From assembly GCF_001665235.1 (NCBI RefSeq), contig NZ_LZSC01000038.1, positions 124,001 through 188,000 on the forward strand: a stretch of DNA of 64,000 nt. The letters are read 5' to 3'. Under the pieces are notes generated by a model. That model was not told the DNA's origin. It made no database searches and saw nothing but the letters and a program-made list of their open reading frames with translations. The stretch's first letter is position 1; each line of letters starts with the position of its first letter. The translations under genes and the position numbers were made by a program. This document shows positions 27,301-42,925 of the stretch, one piece after another. This DNA comes from Mycobacterium sp. 1100029.7. GTDB lineage: Bacteria; Actinomycetota; Actinomycetes; Mycobacteriales; Mycobacteriaceae.

Positions 27301-28460
27301 GCGACTGGCGACATGCCGAAATCCCCACTCGCAGCGCGCAATTCTCCCATCCACTGCGCGCGGTGGTATCGCCCCGCAGCCAGGGAAAGCTCGCGCCCAC
27401 CGGATCGCTGCTGCACGTCGAGCCCGCCGGTGTCGTGCACGTCGGTGCCGTCAAGGCCGCCGGCAACCCGCTGACCGCCGGGAGGACCGAACCGGTGGAC
27501 CCCCAAGAGGTGGCGGTGCGGCTGGTGGAGACGACCGGTGCGGAGGTCCGCGTCTCGATCGACTCGGCCGTCGGCACCCTGCAGCTCACCGGACTCGCCG
27601 ACCTGCTGGAGCAGCGGCAGACACCGACCCGATCGGTCGAGTTGCATGGGTATCAGGTGGCCACGGCGTTGGCTCGGCTCGACATCCCCAGGGCCGTCGA
27701 AGATGTCAGCGCACTGGGCCGCGAAGCCGAGCTCGCCCAGCCGCTCTACGCCCGGTATTGGCTGCACAACCGCGGCCCCGCGCCGCTGGGCGGCTTGCCG
27801 GCCGTCGCCCACCTGCATCCGCAGCGCACGGCGTCCGAACCCGGAGGCAAAGTTTCGGTTCGGCTCACCGCGGCCAGTGACTGCACCGATGCCGAGCTGG
27901 ACGGGGTGGTGGTGCTGGCGTGTCCGGACGGCTGGACGGCGTCGCGCGCCGAGTTGCCGTTCCGGCTGGAACCGGGCGAATATCGGGAAGCCGAACTGAC
28001 GCTGGCGATTCCGCCCGACGCGGTGTCCGGCCAGTACCCGGTTCGCGCGCAGCTGCGTCTGAGCGGAGACCACCTGCCACCCGCTTGGCGCCAGACCGTC
28101 GAGGACGTGTGCGTGGTGGATGTCGGCGCCGACCAGGGCGCGGAGCTCGTCTATCTGGTCGACGGGCCCGACGAGATCGCGCTGCGTCCGGGCCAGAACG
28201 GCACGCTGACCGTCACGGTCGGCAGTCGTGCCGGCGCCGACTTGTCGGTGGAGGCGCATGTGATCAGCCCCTGGGGCACCTGGGAGTGGATCGGCCCGGC
28301 CGCGGTCGGTGCCGTCCTGCCTGCCGGCGGTGCCGTCGAACTCGGCTTCGAGGTGAGCCCGCCGGCGTGGCTGGACCCCGGGCAGTGGTGGGCGTTGGTC
28401 CGGATCGGTTGCGCGGGAAAGCTTCTCTACTCGCCCGCGGTGACAGTGGGCGTGTCATGA
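24303..28460 (+). CDS. Alpha-mannosidase, glycoside hydrolase family 38 (Rv0648-like)
   Basis: A 1385-residue protein. An N-terminal beta domain of about 95 residues precedes the GH38 catalytic domain. VSHFHYDPVWWNTQGAY carries the zinc-site His/Asp, and TAWQLDVFGHDPQFPGMAADAGL carries the nucleophile aspartate. YGAHHDAITGSESDQVY near residue 440 is the third metal-ligand region. The C-terminal 900 residues are beta-sandwich domains. GH38 enzymes remove alpha-linked mannose with retention; mycobacterial mannosides or scavenged glycans are plausible substrates. No signal peptide is seen. Transcription looks leaderless. The stop overlaps the next gene (ATGA), and a ROK kinase follows. Confidence 0.93.
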   Translation: MQLISARSTELFVGPPQSPLQLVHVDVSGAATPTSIRVDGDGLSGAALADIGAEQVEVPVTVRAPVVGQRRTARVHAGAAGMDFEFTVAESGWTMFMVSHFHYDPVWWNTQGAYTSEWTEDPPGRARQTNSFDLVHAHLEMARREPEYKFVLAEVDYLKPYWDTHPEDRADLRRFLREGRVEVMGGTYNEPNTNLTSPETTIRNLVHGIGFQRDVLGGEPATAWQLDVFGHDPQFPGMAADAGLTSSSWARGPHHQWGPAHSAAGMTGMQFCSEFEWISPSGRGLLTHYMPAHYSAGWWMDSAASLREAERATYEQFEQLKKVALTRNVLLPVGTDYTPPNTWVTEIHRDWAARYTWPRFVCALPREFFAAVRAELDERGVLPSPQTRDMNPIYTGKDVSYIDTKQANRAAELAVLDAERYAVFAALMSGADYPHAALAKAWVQLAYGAHHDAITGSESDQVYLDLLTGWRDAWELGSEIRDNSLAVLSGAVAGDVVVWNALAHRRTDVVTAHLDAPLSAGVRVLDSDGVELPALVEHDGRSVTFLARDVGSLGWRAYRLQPTDRVDGWEPLPGNEIGNDDYRLTVDPARGGAVASLVRNGRQLIAEGRVGNELAVYEEYPAHPEQGEGPWHLLPKGPLLCSSESPARVQALGSPLGQRLVVHGRIGELLSYTQTLTLWNDVDRVDCRTSIDGFTGADRLLRLRWPCPVPGAMPVSEVGDAVVGRGFALLHDEARSVDTAHQPWTLDNPAYGWFGLSSTARIRLNDNNTRAISVAEVVTPSEASSGPLARRLMVALARAGVTATCSGADKPRYGDLDVDSNLPDVRIALGGPGRNAFTDAVLSTPHYRDELDRQLAATGRARLWVPAATPLAVAWVPNANLSAVGALPVLVIAGVDEQHLSDEIASLVADLDDAEIVVDQRAAAGGEHFESRTVALLNRGVPSFAVDTEGTLHTALLRSCTGWPSGTWIDDPRRTAPDGSNFQLQHWTHHFDYALACGDGDWRHAEIPTRSAQFSHPLRAVVSPRSQGKLAPTGSLLHVEPAGVVHVGAVKAAGNPLTAGRTEPVDPQEVAVRLVETTGAEVRVSIDSAVGTLQLTGLADLLEQRQTPTRSVELHGYQVATALARLDIPRAVEDVSALGREAELAQPLYARYWLHNRGPAPLGGLPAVAHLHPQRTASEPGGKVSVRLTAASDCTDAELDGVVVLACPDGWTASRAELPFRLEPGEYREAELTLAIPPDAVSGQYPVRAQLRLSGDHLPPAWRQTVEDVCVVDVGADQGAELVYLVDGPDEIALRPGQNGTLTVTVGSRAGADLSVEAHVISPWGTWEWIGPAAVGAVLPAGGAVELGFEVSPPAWLDPGQWWALVRIGCAGKLLYSPAVTVGVS

Positions 28461-29074
28461 ACGCTGCGCTAATCGCCACCGTCGCGGGCACACCCGTCGC
28501 GGCCGCGGAACTCGACGCCGCCGAGGCGCGGCTGCGCAACGGCCCGCGCGCGGCCGCGTTGCCCGCCCGCGACACCAGCGAGGGCCGCCAACTGCGCCGC
28601 TGGCTCACCCAACTCCTGGTGACCGAACGCGTTGTCATCGCCGAGGCGACCGCCCGCGGATTGACCGGCAGTTCGGCGCCGACCGAGGCCGAGTTATTGC
28701 CGGACACCACGGCCCGCCTCGAAATCGGCAGCGTGGCCGCCGCAGTGCTGGCCGACCCGCGAGCGCGGGCGCTCTACGCCGAGGTGACCGCCGGCGTCGA
28801 GGTCAGCGACGACCAGGTGGCCGACTACCACGTCCGTAACCCGCTGCGGTTCGCCCAGCCCCGTCCCGACCGTCACGGCTGGTGCGCCTCGCCGGGCGCC
28901 GGGCCGCCGCTGGCGACGGTGCGAGCAGCGGTCGCCGAGCACCTGCGCGGTGCCGCGCGGCGTCGCGCCTTCCGGCTGTGGCTGGATGCGCGACGTGCCC
29001 AGCTGGTGGAGCTGGCCGCGGGCTATGAGCACCCCGGCGACCCCCGCCAACCCGACAACACCCATCGGCACTGA
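28457..29074 (+). CDS. Conserved protein at the Rv0649 (fabD2) position, SurA-N-like helical region
   Basis: A 205-residue protein overlapping the mannosidase stop by four bases (ATGA). Its M. tuberculosis positional counterpart is annotated as a malonyl-CoA:ACP transacylase (fabD2). However, no acyltransferase GHSxG nucleophile elbow is visible here. The chain begins ALIATVAGTPVAAAELDAAEARLR and continues RQLRRWLTQLLVTERVVIAEATARGL. That is the pattern of the N-terminal helical domain of SurA/PrsA-type chaperones and peptidyl-prolyl isomerases. No parvulin domain or signal peptide follows. Function is unknown; coupling suggests a job with the mannosidase. Confidence 0.75.
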   Translation: MNAALIATVAGTPVAAAELDAAEARLRNGPRAAALPARDTSEGRQLRRWLTQLLVTERVVIAEATARGLTGSSAPTEAELLPDTTARLEIGSVAAAVLADPRARALYAEVTAGVEVSDDQVADYHVRNPLRFAQPRPDRHGWCASPGAGPPLATVRAAVAEHLRGAARRRAFRLWLDARRAQLVELAAGYEHPGDPRQPDNTHRH

Positions 29075-29080
29075 TCCGTC

Positions 29081-29986
29081 ATGCTCACTCTCGGTCTGGA
29101 CATCGGCGGCACGAAAATTGCTGCGGGGCTGGTGGATTCGGCGGGAGCGCTGGTCTTCACCGGCACCCGGCCCACCCCGGCGGACGGGTCGGCCGAGCAG
29201 GTGTGGGCCGTGGTCGCCGCGATGATCGCCGAGGCGCTGGCGGCGGCCGGCGGCGCCGTCCGCGCGGTGGGCATCGCCTCGGCCGGGCCCATCGACCTGT
29301 CCGGCGCAACTGTCAGTCCGATCAATATCAAAGCGTGGCAACACTTTCCGTTGCGGGACCGGGTCGCCGCCGCGGTGCCCGGGGTGCCGGTACGGCTGGG
29401 CGGCGACGGCGTATGCATGGCACTGGGGGAGCACTGGCGCGGCGCGGGACGAGGTGCCGGCTTCCTGCTGGCGATGGTGGTGTCGACCGGTGTGGGCGGC
29501 GGCCTGGTGCTGGGCGGTGCGCCGTACGCCGGGCGCAGCGGCAACGCCGGACACGTCGGTCACGTGGTGGTCGAGCGCGACGGTCAGCGATGCGCGTGCG
29601 GGGGTCGCGGTTGTGTCGAGACGGTGGCCGCCGGACCGTGGCTGGTGCGGTGGGCGCAAGCCAACGGCTGGCCGGCACCGCCCGGCGCCGACGCGCGCGA
29701 GCTGGCCGCCGCCGCGACGGCCGGCGACGAGATCGCGCTGCGAGCGTTCGAGCGGGGTGCCGGCGCGCTGGCGATGATGATCGCGTCGGTGGCCGCGGTG
29801 TGCGACCTGGACCTCGTCGTCGTCGGGGGAGGTGTCGCCAAGTCCGGTGGGTTGCTGTTCGACCCGCTGCGTGCGGCGCTGGCCGACTATGCCGGGCTGG
29901 ACTTCCTGGCCGGCCTGCGGGTGGTGCCGGCCGAACTGGGTGCCCAGGCCGGGCTGGTGGGCGCCGCCCGCCTCGCGGGGGCCTAG
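29081..29986 (+). CDS. ROK-family sugar kinase (Rv0650-like)
   Basis: A 301-residue ROK protein. LTLGLDIGGTKIAAGLV is the ATP-binding phosphate-1 motif. GNAGHVGHVVVERDGQRCACGGRGCVETVAAG contains the sugar/zinc site, with the ROK signature CxCGGxGCxE and the histidine of the GHxxV block. No N-terminal winged helix is present, so this is the kinase rather than a repressor type. It follows the mannosidase and the fabD2-position gene in one plus-strand operon. Phosphorylation of the released hexose (mannose or glucose) is the straightforward inference. Confidence 0.92.
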   Translation: MLTLGLDIGGTKIAAGLVDSAGALVFTGTRPTPADGSAEQVWAVVAAMIAEALAAAGGAVRAVGIASAGPIDLSGATVSPINIKAWQHFPLRDRVAAAVPGVPVRLGGDGVCMALGEHWRGAGRGAGFLLAMVVSTGVGGGLVLGGAPYAGRSGNAGHVGHVVVERDGQRCACGGRGCVETVAAGPWLVRWAQANGWPAPPGADARELAAAATAGDEIALRAFERGAGALAMMIASVAAVCDLDLVVVGGGVAKSGGLLFDPLRAALADYAGLDFLAGLRVVPAELGAQAGLVGAARLAGA

Positions 29987-30000
29987 CCTGCGCGGCCGTT

Positions 30001-30030
30001 TTGGCTGATCGCGGGTTATCGCGCTATTCT
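30001..30030 (+). promoter_or_regulatory. Promoter of the rplJ-rplL operon
   Basis: TTGGCT (30001-30006), an 18-base spacer and TATTCT (30025-30030) precede the L10 leader. The expected transcription start is near 30037, immediately before the structured leader. Confidence 0.5.
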
Positions 30031-30039
30031 TGCTCCCGA

Positions 30040-30195
30040 TCCACCGAAGACCGTCGGTCACCGAGCAATCGGTCGAAGGTCCGGGAACATCCCGGCGGCC
30101 CGCGCAGGAGGACGAGGCAGTACCGCCGGCGTGCGCGCTGGTGTATCTCAACGCCCCGTGCCGCTCCTGCGCCGGGGCGTTCGTCGTTCCTCGGG
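30040..30195 (+). ncRNA. Ribosomal protein L10 leader (autoregulatory 5' UTR)
   Basis: The 200-base untranslated region before rplJ contains the elements of an actinobacterial L10 leader. There is an imperfect stem around CCGAAGACCGTCGGTCACCG, a purine-rich AGGAGGACGAGGCAG segment, and a strong hairpin AACGCCCC (30150-30157) / GGGGCGTT (30174-30181). L10, alone or with L7/L12, binds such leaders to repress its own operon. Exact boundaries are approximate; a covariance-model search would settle them. Confidence 0.72.
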
Positions 30196-30244
30196 TGATC
30201 ACAGACGACACGTCGAACCGTGACTTTTCACCGAGGAGGTATGC

Positions 30245-30856
30245 ATGGCCAAAGCCGACAAGGCCACCGCCGTTGCGGACATCGTCGAGCAATTCAGTGC
30301 CTCAACCGCGACCGTGATCACCGAATACCGTGGTCTGACGGTCTCCAACCTGGCCGAGCTGCGCCGGTCGCTGGCGGATTCGGCCACCTACACCGTGGCC
30401 AAGAACACGCTCATCAAGCGCGCGGCGTCCGAAGCCGGGATCGAGGGGCTCGACGAGCTGTTCGTGGGCCCGACGGCCATCGCCTTCGTCAGCGGCGAGC
30501 CCGTTGACGCTGCCAAGGCGATCAAGACCTTCGCCAAGGACCACAAGGCGCTGGTCATCAAGGGCGGCTACATGGATGGCCACCCGCTGACGGTTTCCGA
30601 GGTCGAGCGCATCGCCGACCTGGAATCCCGCGAGGTGTTGCTGGCCAAGCTGGCCGGTGCCATGAAGGGCAACCTCGCCAAGGCAGCCGGCCTGTTCAAT
30701 GCGCCGGCTTCGCAGTTCGCCCGCCTGGCGGCCGCACTGCAGGAGAAGAAGGCTGCCGAGCCGGCTCCCGCAGCCGCAGCGGCCCCGGCCGCAGAACCCG
30801 CTTCGGAAGCACCCGCTGCCGAAGCACCCGCCGAGACACCGGCTGACGCCGAATAA
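30245..30856 (+). CDS. rplJ: 50S ribosomal protein L10
   Basis: A 203-residue L10 ([43 protein letters not shown]). L10 anchors the L7/L12 dimers to the ribosomal stalk through its C-terminal helix. The chain carries a mycobacterial Ala/Pro/Glu-rich tail (about residues 175-203). The start is preceded by GAGGAGGT. It lies downstream of the L10 leader and 33 bases upstream of rplL. Confidence 0.97.
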   Translation: MAKADKATAVADIVEQFSASTATVITEYRGLTVSNLAELRRSLADSATYTVAKNTLIKRAASEAGIEGLDELFVGPTAIAFVSGEPVDAAKAIKTFAKDHKALVIKGGYMDGHPLTVSEVERIADLESREVLLAKLAGAMKGNLAKAAGLFNAPASQFARLAAALQEKKAAEPAPAAAAAPAAEPASEAPAAEAPAETPADAE

Positions 30857-30889
30857 CCCAGAAACCCCACATCAGGAAGGGCCCACACC

Positions 30890-31285
30890 ATGGCAAAAAT
30901 TTCTACCGACGACCTGCTTGACGCGTTCAAGGAGATGACCCTGCTCGAGCTCTCCGACTTCGTGAAGAAGTTCGAGGAGACCTTCGAGGTCACCGCGGCC
31001 GCCCCGGTCGCCGTCGCCGCTGCCGGTGGCGGTGCCGCCGGTGGTGCGCCCGCCGAGGCCGCCGAGGAGCAGTCGGAGTTCGACGTCATCCTCGAAGCCG
31101 CCGGTGACAAGAAGATCGGCGTGATCAAGGTGGTCCGCGAGATCGTCTCCGGCCTGGGCCTCAAGGAGGCCAAGGACCTGGTCGACGGTGCTCCCAAGCC
31201 GCTGCTGGAGAAGGTCGCCAAGGAAGCCGCCGAGGAGGCCAAGACCAAGCTCGAGGCCGCCGGCGCCACCGTCAGCGTCAAGTAG
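30890..31285 (+). CDS. rplL: 50S ribosomal protein L7/L12
   Basis: A 131-residue L7/L12 ([34 protein letters not shown]). It has the N-terminal dimerisation helices, an Ala/Gly hinge near residues 38-58, and the C-terminal factor-binding domain with [32 protein letters not shown]. The hinge and factor-binding residues are intact. It ends 12 bases before a strong terminator shared with the convergent TetR gene. Confidence 0.97.
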   Translation: MAKISTDDLLDAFKEMTLLELSDFVKKFEETFEVTAAAPVAVAAAGGGAAGGAPAEAAEEQSEFDVILEAAGDKKIGVIKVVREIVSGLGLKEAKDLVDGAPKPLLEKVAKEAAEEAKTKLEAAGATVSVK

Positions 31286-31297
31286 TTCAACTCGCGC

Positions 31298-31340
31298 AAA
31301 CCCCCGGGACAGCCCGCCGAACACGGGCTACCGGGGGTTT
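31298..31340. terminator. Terminator between rplL and the convergent TetR gene
   Basis: AAACCCCCGG (31298-31307) pairs perfectly with CCGGGGGTTT (31331-31340). The A-tract on one side and T-tract on the other make it usable in both directions. The loop contains a further AGCCCG/CGGGCT stem. Confidence 0.85.
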
Positions 31341-31349
31341 CGTGTGTCT

Positions 31350-32048
31350 TCAGGCCGACATTGCCGCCTGCAGTGACTGGGCGACTCGATCTGGCGAATC
31401 ACCCAGCGCGACAAGCAGATTGGACGTCATCGCACCGAGCACCGGGGTGACTGCCGAGCCGTCGTCGCCGTAGTAACCGGCCAGTTCGAGCATCACGAAA
31501 CCATGGATCAACGCCCAGAATTGGGCCGCGGTGGCCACGACGGCCCGATCGTCGCCACCGTCTTCCGAAGCGCCCGCGGCTTCGATCCGGCCGGCCTGCA
31601 TGCAGCGGTGCACGCCGCGCACCACGTGCGCGAAACTCTGGTACCGCTCCTCGATCTCGGCGACCGACAGCGTCAGGACGTTGTGCGAGGGCGCGTTGAT
31701 GCCGTGTGCGCTGGTACTGCCGAACATCAGCCGATACATGTGCGGCCGCTCGATGGCGTAGCGACGGTAAGCGCCGCCGACGACGAACAAGTCGGCGACC
31801 GGGTCCTCGGACGGCGGCACCGTCAGCGCCTCGTCGAACTGACGTAACCCCTCCTCGGCGACCGCGGCGATCAGCGCCTGCATCCCGCCGAAGTGGGTGT
31901 ACACCGACATCGTCGACGTCCCGGCGGCGCCGGCCACCTTGCGGGTCTGCAGGGCGTCGGGCCCGTGCTCGTCGAGCAGTCCCACCGCGGCGTGCAGCAT
32001 CTCGTCCCGGACGCTGCGCTGAATTTCCGAAGTCATCTCGTCAACCAT
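31350..32048 (-). CDS. TetR-family regulator (Rv0653c-like)
   Basis: A 232-residue TetR protein. The N-terminal helix-turn-helix is ARKVAGAAGTSTMSVYTHFGGMQALIAAVAEEGLRQF within the first 70 residues; the rest is the ligand-binding helical domain. ATG at 32048 (MVDEMTSEIQ) or 32036 is plausible; the more upstream 32096 start would overlap the operator. It is divergent from a carotenoid oxygenase gene, with a palindromic operator in between. Repression of itself and of the oxygenase is the likely circuit. The ligand is unknown; an apocarotenoid or retinoid would be logical. Confidence 0.88.
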   Translation of the reverse strand: MVDEMTSEIQRSVRDEMLHAAVGLLDEHGPDALQTRKVAGAAGTSTMSVYTHFGGMQALIAAVAEEGLRQFDEALTVPPSEDPVADLFVVGGAYRRYAIERPHMYRLMFGSTSAHGINAPSHNVLTLSVAEIEERYQSFAHVVRGVHRCMQAGRIEAAGASEDGGDDRAVVATAAQFWALIHGFVMLELAGYYGDDGSAVTPVLGAMTSNLLVALGDSPDRVAQSLQAAMSA

Positions 32049-32094
32049 CTCTAGCAGACACTTGCCATCGTCGCAGCACCGGCGTACCGTCGCC

Positions 32095-32118
32095 ATAACG
32101 CTGAAATATCAATGTTAT
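32095..32118. promoter_or_regulatory. Palindromic operator between TetR and carotenoid oxygenase genes
   Basis: A 24-bp dyad: ATAACNNTGA, a 4-base centre, TCANNGTTAT. All eight specified positions per arm match. It is AT-rich in a GC-rich genome and lies 12 bases before the oxygenase GTG and 46 bases from the TetR ATG. Its size and place are those of a TetR-dimer site. Confidence 0.72.
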
Positions 32119-32130
32119 AGGAGCTCAGCC

Positions 32131-33657
32131 GTGACTTCCACACAGACCACACACTCTTCCAATCCTTACCTCGAGGGCTTCCTGGCGCCGGTGGGCGCCG
32201 AGGTGACCGCGACGGACCTGCAGGTCACCGGCCAGATCCCGGAACACCTGGACGGTCGCTACCTGCGCAACGGGCCCAACCCGGCCGCCGAGGTCGACCC
32301 CGCGACCTACCACTGGTTCACCGGCGACGCGATGGTGCACGGCGTGGCGCTGCGCGGCGGCCAGGCCTGCTGGTACCGCAACCGCTGGGTTCGCACCCCA
32401 CCGGCGTGCGCCGCGCTGGGCGAACCGCAACCCACGGGACTCAACCCGCGTGCCGGCATGCTCTCCGTCGGCCCCAACACCAACGTGCTGACCCACGCCG
32501 GACGCACGCTGGCGCTCGTCGAGGGCGGTGGCGCCAACTACGAGCTCACCGACGACCTCGACACCGTCGGACCCTGCGACTTCGACGGGACGCTGTTCGG
32601 CGGCTACACCGCCCACCCGCACCGGGACCCACGCACCGGCGAACTGCACGCGCTGTCCTATTCCTTCGGCCGCGGTCGCACCGTGCAGTACTCGGTGATC
32701 GACACCGCGGGCCGCGCGCGGCGCACTGTCGACATCGGCGTCACCGGGTCGCCGATGATGCACGACTTCTCCCTCACCGACAAATATGTGGTGATCTACG
32801 ACCTGCCGGTCACGTTCGACCCGATGCAGGTGGCACCGACCAACGTGCCGCGCTGGCTGAGTGCGCCGGCGCGCCTGGTGGTGCAGTCGGTGCTCGGCCG
32901 GATCCGCATTCCCACCCCGGTGATGACGACGATCAACAACAACCGGCAACCCATGCACCGGATGCCCTACAGCTGGAAGGACAGCTACCCGGCGCGCATC
33001 GGGGTGATGCCCCGCGAGGGCAGTAATAAGGACGTGCGCTGGTTCGACATCGAGCCCTGCTACGTCTACCACCCGCTCAATGCGTACACGGAGATGCGCG
33101 ACGGGCCCCGAACAAAAGAAGAGGTGTTGGTGCTCGACGTGGTCAGCTACGCGCGGATGTTCGACCGCGATCTGCGCGGCCCCGGCGACAGCCGGCCGGT
33201 ACTGGACCGCTGGACCATCAACTTGACGACGGGTGCGGTGTCCACCGAACGCCGCGACGACCGCCCGCAGGAGTTCCCGCGGATCGACGAGACGGTGCTG
33301 GGGGCCCGGCACCGGTTCGGCTACGCCGTCGGCGTGGACGGTGGCTACCTTTCCGGCGGGGCGACCGAGATGACCAGCGCGCTCTACAAACATGACTACG
33401 CGACGGGATCCAGCGAGGTGGCCACCTTGGACCCCGCCCTTTTGCTCGGCGAGATGTCCTTTGTGCCCAACCCCGTGACCGGCTCCGCGGAGCGCGCCGA
33501 GGACGACGGCATCCTGATTGGCTACGCCTATCACCGAGGCCGCGACGAGGGGCAATTGCTGTTGCTGGACGCCCAGACGCTGGAGTCGGTGGCTACCGTC
33601 CACCTACCTCAGCGCGTCCCGATGGGCTTCCATGGCAACTGGGCACCGACCGCCTGA
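32131..33657 (+). CDS. Carotenoid oxygenase family protein (Rv0654-like)
   Basis: A 508-residue carotenoid cleavage oxygenase. RYLRNGPNPAAEVDP, TAHPHRDPRTGELHALSYS, MMHDFSLTDKYVVIYDLPV and the terminal VPMGFHGNWAP are conserved blocks. The histidines in TAHPH, MMHDF, VYHPLNA and FHGNW are expected iron ligands. Relatives cleave carotenoids or stilbenoids using O2. GTG at 32131 follows AGGAG by 8 bases; the longer frame from 32062 would include the operator. I recall the M. tuberculosis relative as a carotenoid cleavage enzyme. No carotenoid synthesis genes are in this window. Confidence 0.93.
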   Translation: MTSTQTTHSSNPYLEGFLAPVGAEVTATDLQVTGQIPEHLDGRYLRNGPNPAAEVDPATYHWFTGDAMVHGVALRGGQACWYRNRWVRTPPACAALGEPQPTGLNPRAGMLSVGPNTNVLTHAGRTLALVEGGGANYELTDDLDTVGPCDFDGTLFGGYTAHPHRDPRTGELHALSYSFGRGRTVQYSVIDTAGRARRTVDIGVTGSPMMHDFSLTDKYVVIYDLPVTFDPMQVAPTNVPRWLSAPARLVVQSVLGRIRIPTPVMTTINNNRQPMHRMPYSWKDSYPARIGVMPREGSNKDVRWFDIEPCYVYHPLNAYTEMRDGPRTKEEVLVLDVVSYARMFDRDLRGPGDSRPVLDRWTINLTTGAVSTERRDDRPQEFPRIDETVLGARHRFGYAVGVDGGYLSGGATEMTSALYKHDYATGSSEVATLDPALLLGEMSFVPNPVTGSAERAEDDGILIGYAYHRGRDEGQLLLLDAQTLESVATVHLPQRVPMGFHGNWAPTA

Positions 33658-33832
33658 CCCCTTTACCGCCGCTGTCTTGACCGTTAGCCTGCCTGCAAGG
33701 GTGGGGTCTCGAGTCTGCTAATTTTTCGCTCCGGTGCTGCGCAACCACTGCTGCGCGGTCCCAGGCGTGCGCTACAGTGACTCAAGCCACACAAAGGGGC
33801 AGGTCGCAGCAGGTGTCGACGGAAGGATTCCT

Positions 33833-34843
33833 ATGGGCGTCGCTATCGAGGTCAGTGGTCTGACCAAGTCCTTCGGATCCTCGAGGATTTGGGAAGACGT
33901 GACCCTGGATGTCCCCGCCGGGGAGGTCAGCGTTTTGCTGGGCCCGTCGGGTACCGGTAAGTCCGTGTTTCTGAAGTCCCTGATCGGCCTCCTTCGTCCA
34001 GAGCGTGGCTCGATTGTCATCGACGGCACCGACATCATCGAGTGTTCGGCCAAGGAGCTTTACGAGATCCGCACCCTGTTCGGCGTGCTCTTCCAGGACG
34101 GCGCGCTGTTCGGCTCGATGAACCTGTTCGACAACACCGCCTTCCCGCTGCGCGAGCACACCAAGAAGAAGGAAGGCGAGATCCGTGACATCGTCATGGA
34201 AAAGCTGGAGATGGTGGGTCTCGGGGGCGACGAGAAGAAGTTCCCCGGTGAGATCTCCGGTGGTATGCGCAAGCGTGCCGGTCTGGCCCGCGCCCTGGTT
34301 CTCGACCCGCAGATCATCCTCTGCGACGAGCCCGACTCCGGTCTGGACCCGGTTCGTACGGCCTACCTGAGCCAGCTGATCCTGGACATCAACGCCCAGA
34401 TCGACGCGACCATCCTGATCGTCACGCACAACATCAACATCGCCCGCACGGTGCCGGACAACATCGGCATGCTGTTTCGCAAGCACCTGGTGATGTTCGG
34501 TCCCCGCGAGGTGCTACTGACCAGCGACGAGCCGGTGGTGCGCCAGTTCCTCAACGGCCGCCGTATCGGGCCGATCGGTATGTCCGAGGAGAAGGACGAG
34601 GCGACCATGGCCGAGGAGCAGGCGCTGCTCGACGCGGGTCACCACGCCGGTGGTACCGAGGAGATCGAGGGCGTGCCGCCGCAGATCACGGCGACGCCGG
34701 GTATGCCGGAGCGCAAGGGCGTGGCTCGTCGCCAGGCGCGGGTGCGCGAAATGCTGCATACGCTGCCGAAGAAGGCGCAGGCCGCCATCCTCGACGACCT
34801 CGAGGGCACCCACAAGTACCAGGCGCACGAGTTCCGCGACTAG
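33833..34843 (+). CDS. mkl: Mce-transport ATPase Mkl (MceG)
   Basis: A 336-residue ABC ATPase that powers Mce lipid import systems. The Walker A is LLGPSGTGKSVFLKSLIG, the Q-loop FGVLFQDGALFGSMNLFDN, the signature EISGGMRKRAGLARAL, the Walker B IILCDEPDSGLDPV and the switch VTHNINIA. The C-terminal extension after residue 250 (MSEEKDEATMAEEQALLD...VREMLHTLPKKAQAAILDDLEGTHKY) is characteristic of Mkl. ATG at 33833 follows GGAAGG by 7 bases; an upstream GTG (33767) would add 22 residues. It is followed directly by the rpoB control region. Confidence 0.94.
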   Translation: MGVAIEVSGLTKSFGSSRIWEDVTLDVPAGEVSVLLGPSGTGKSVFLKSLIGLLRPERGSIVIDGTDIIECSAKELYEIRTLFGVLFQDGALFGSMNLFDNTAFPLREHTKKKEGEIRDIVMEKLEMVGLGGDEKKFPGEISGGMRKRAGLARALVLDPQIILCDEPDSGLDPVRTAYLSQLILDINAQIDATILIVTHNINIARTVPDNIGMLFRKHLVMFGPREVLLTSDEPVVRQFLNGRRIGPIGMSEEKDEATMAEEQALLDAGHHAGGTEEIEGVPPQITATPGMPERKGVARRQARVREMLHTLPKKAQAAILDDLEGTHKYQAHEFRD

Positions 34844-38764
<3,921 letters not shown>

Positions 38765-38785
38765 GCCTTTTTGAAAAGCTACTAA

Positions 38786-42760
<3,975 letters not shown>

Positions 42761-42784
42761 GGCCGACCGCTAGCTGCAACAATC

Positions 42785-42818
42785 GAAAAAGCCCCGGGTT
42801 AGCGCCCGGGGCTTTTTC
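42785..42818. terminator. rpoBC intrinsic terminator
   Basis: GAAAAAGCCCCGGG (42785-42798) and CCCGGGGCTTTTTC (42805-42818) form a 14-bp stem with a 6-base loop and a T-run. This is one of the few textbook Rho-independent terminators in the window. Confidence 0.95.
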
Positions 42819-42837
42819 GTGCCCAGGCCGCCTTGCC

Positions 42838-42894
42838 CGAGTGTGCGGCCGGCTGCACATCCGCAGCCGAGCGTGCGGCTGGCTTCACGTTCGT
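42838..42894 (+). repeat. Imperfect direct repeat after rpoC
   Basis: Two copies of a unit reading CGAGYGTGCGGCYGGCTKCAC occur within this 57-base stretch between the rpoBC terminator and endonuclease IV. This looks like a short intergenic repeat; no function is evident. Confidence 0.4.
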
Positions 42895-42925
42895 GGTGTC
42901 GGTAATCGTCACTAGACTGGCCGAC

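Noticed and set aside
27920..28456. Longer reading frame of the fabD2-position gene inside the mannosidase 3' end
   Set aside because: The upstream part is an Arg/Gly-rich shadow of the mannosidase; ATG 28457 overlaps the mannosidase stop in the usual coupled manner.
32125..33603. Long minus-strand frame opposite the carotenoid oxygenase
   Set aside because: Composition is that of an antisense shadow, and the plus strand has conserved iron-ligand motifs.
42833..42925. N-terminal extension of endonuclease IV
   Set aside because: The extension begins just after the rpoBC terminator within intergenic repeats; the family starts at MLIGSHV, i.e. GTG 42926.
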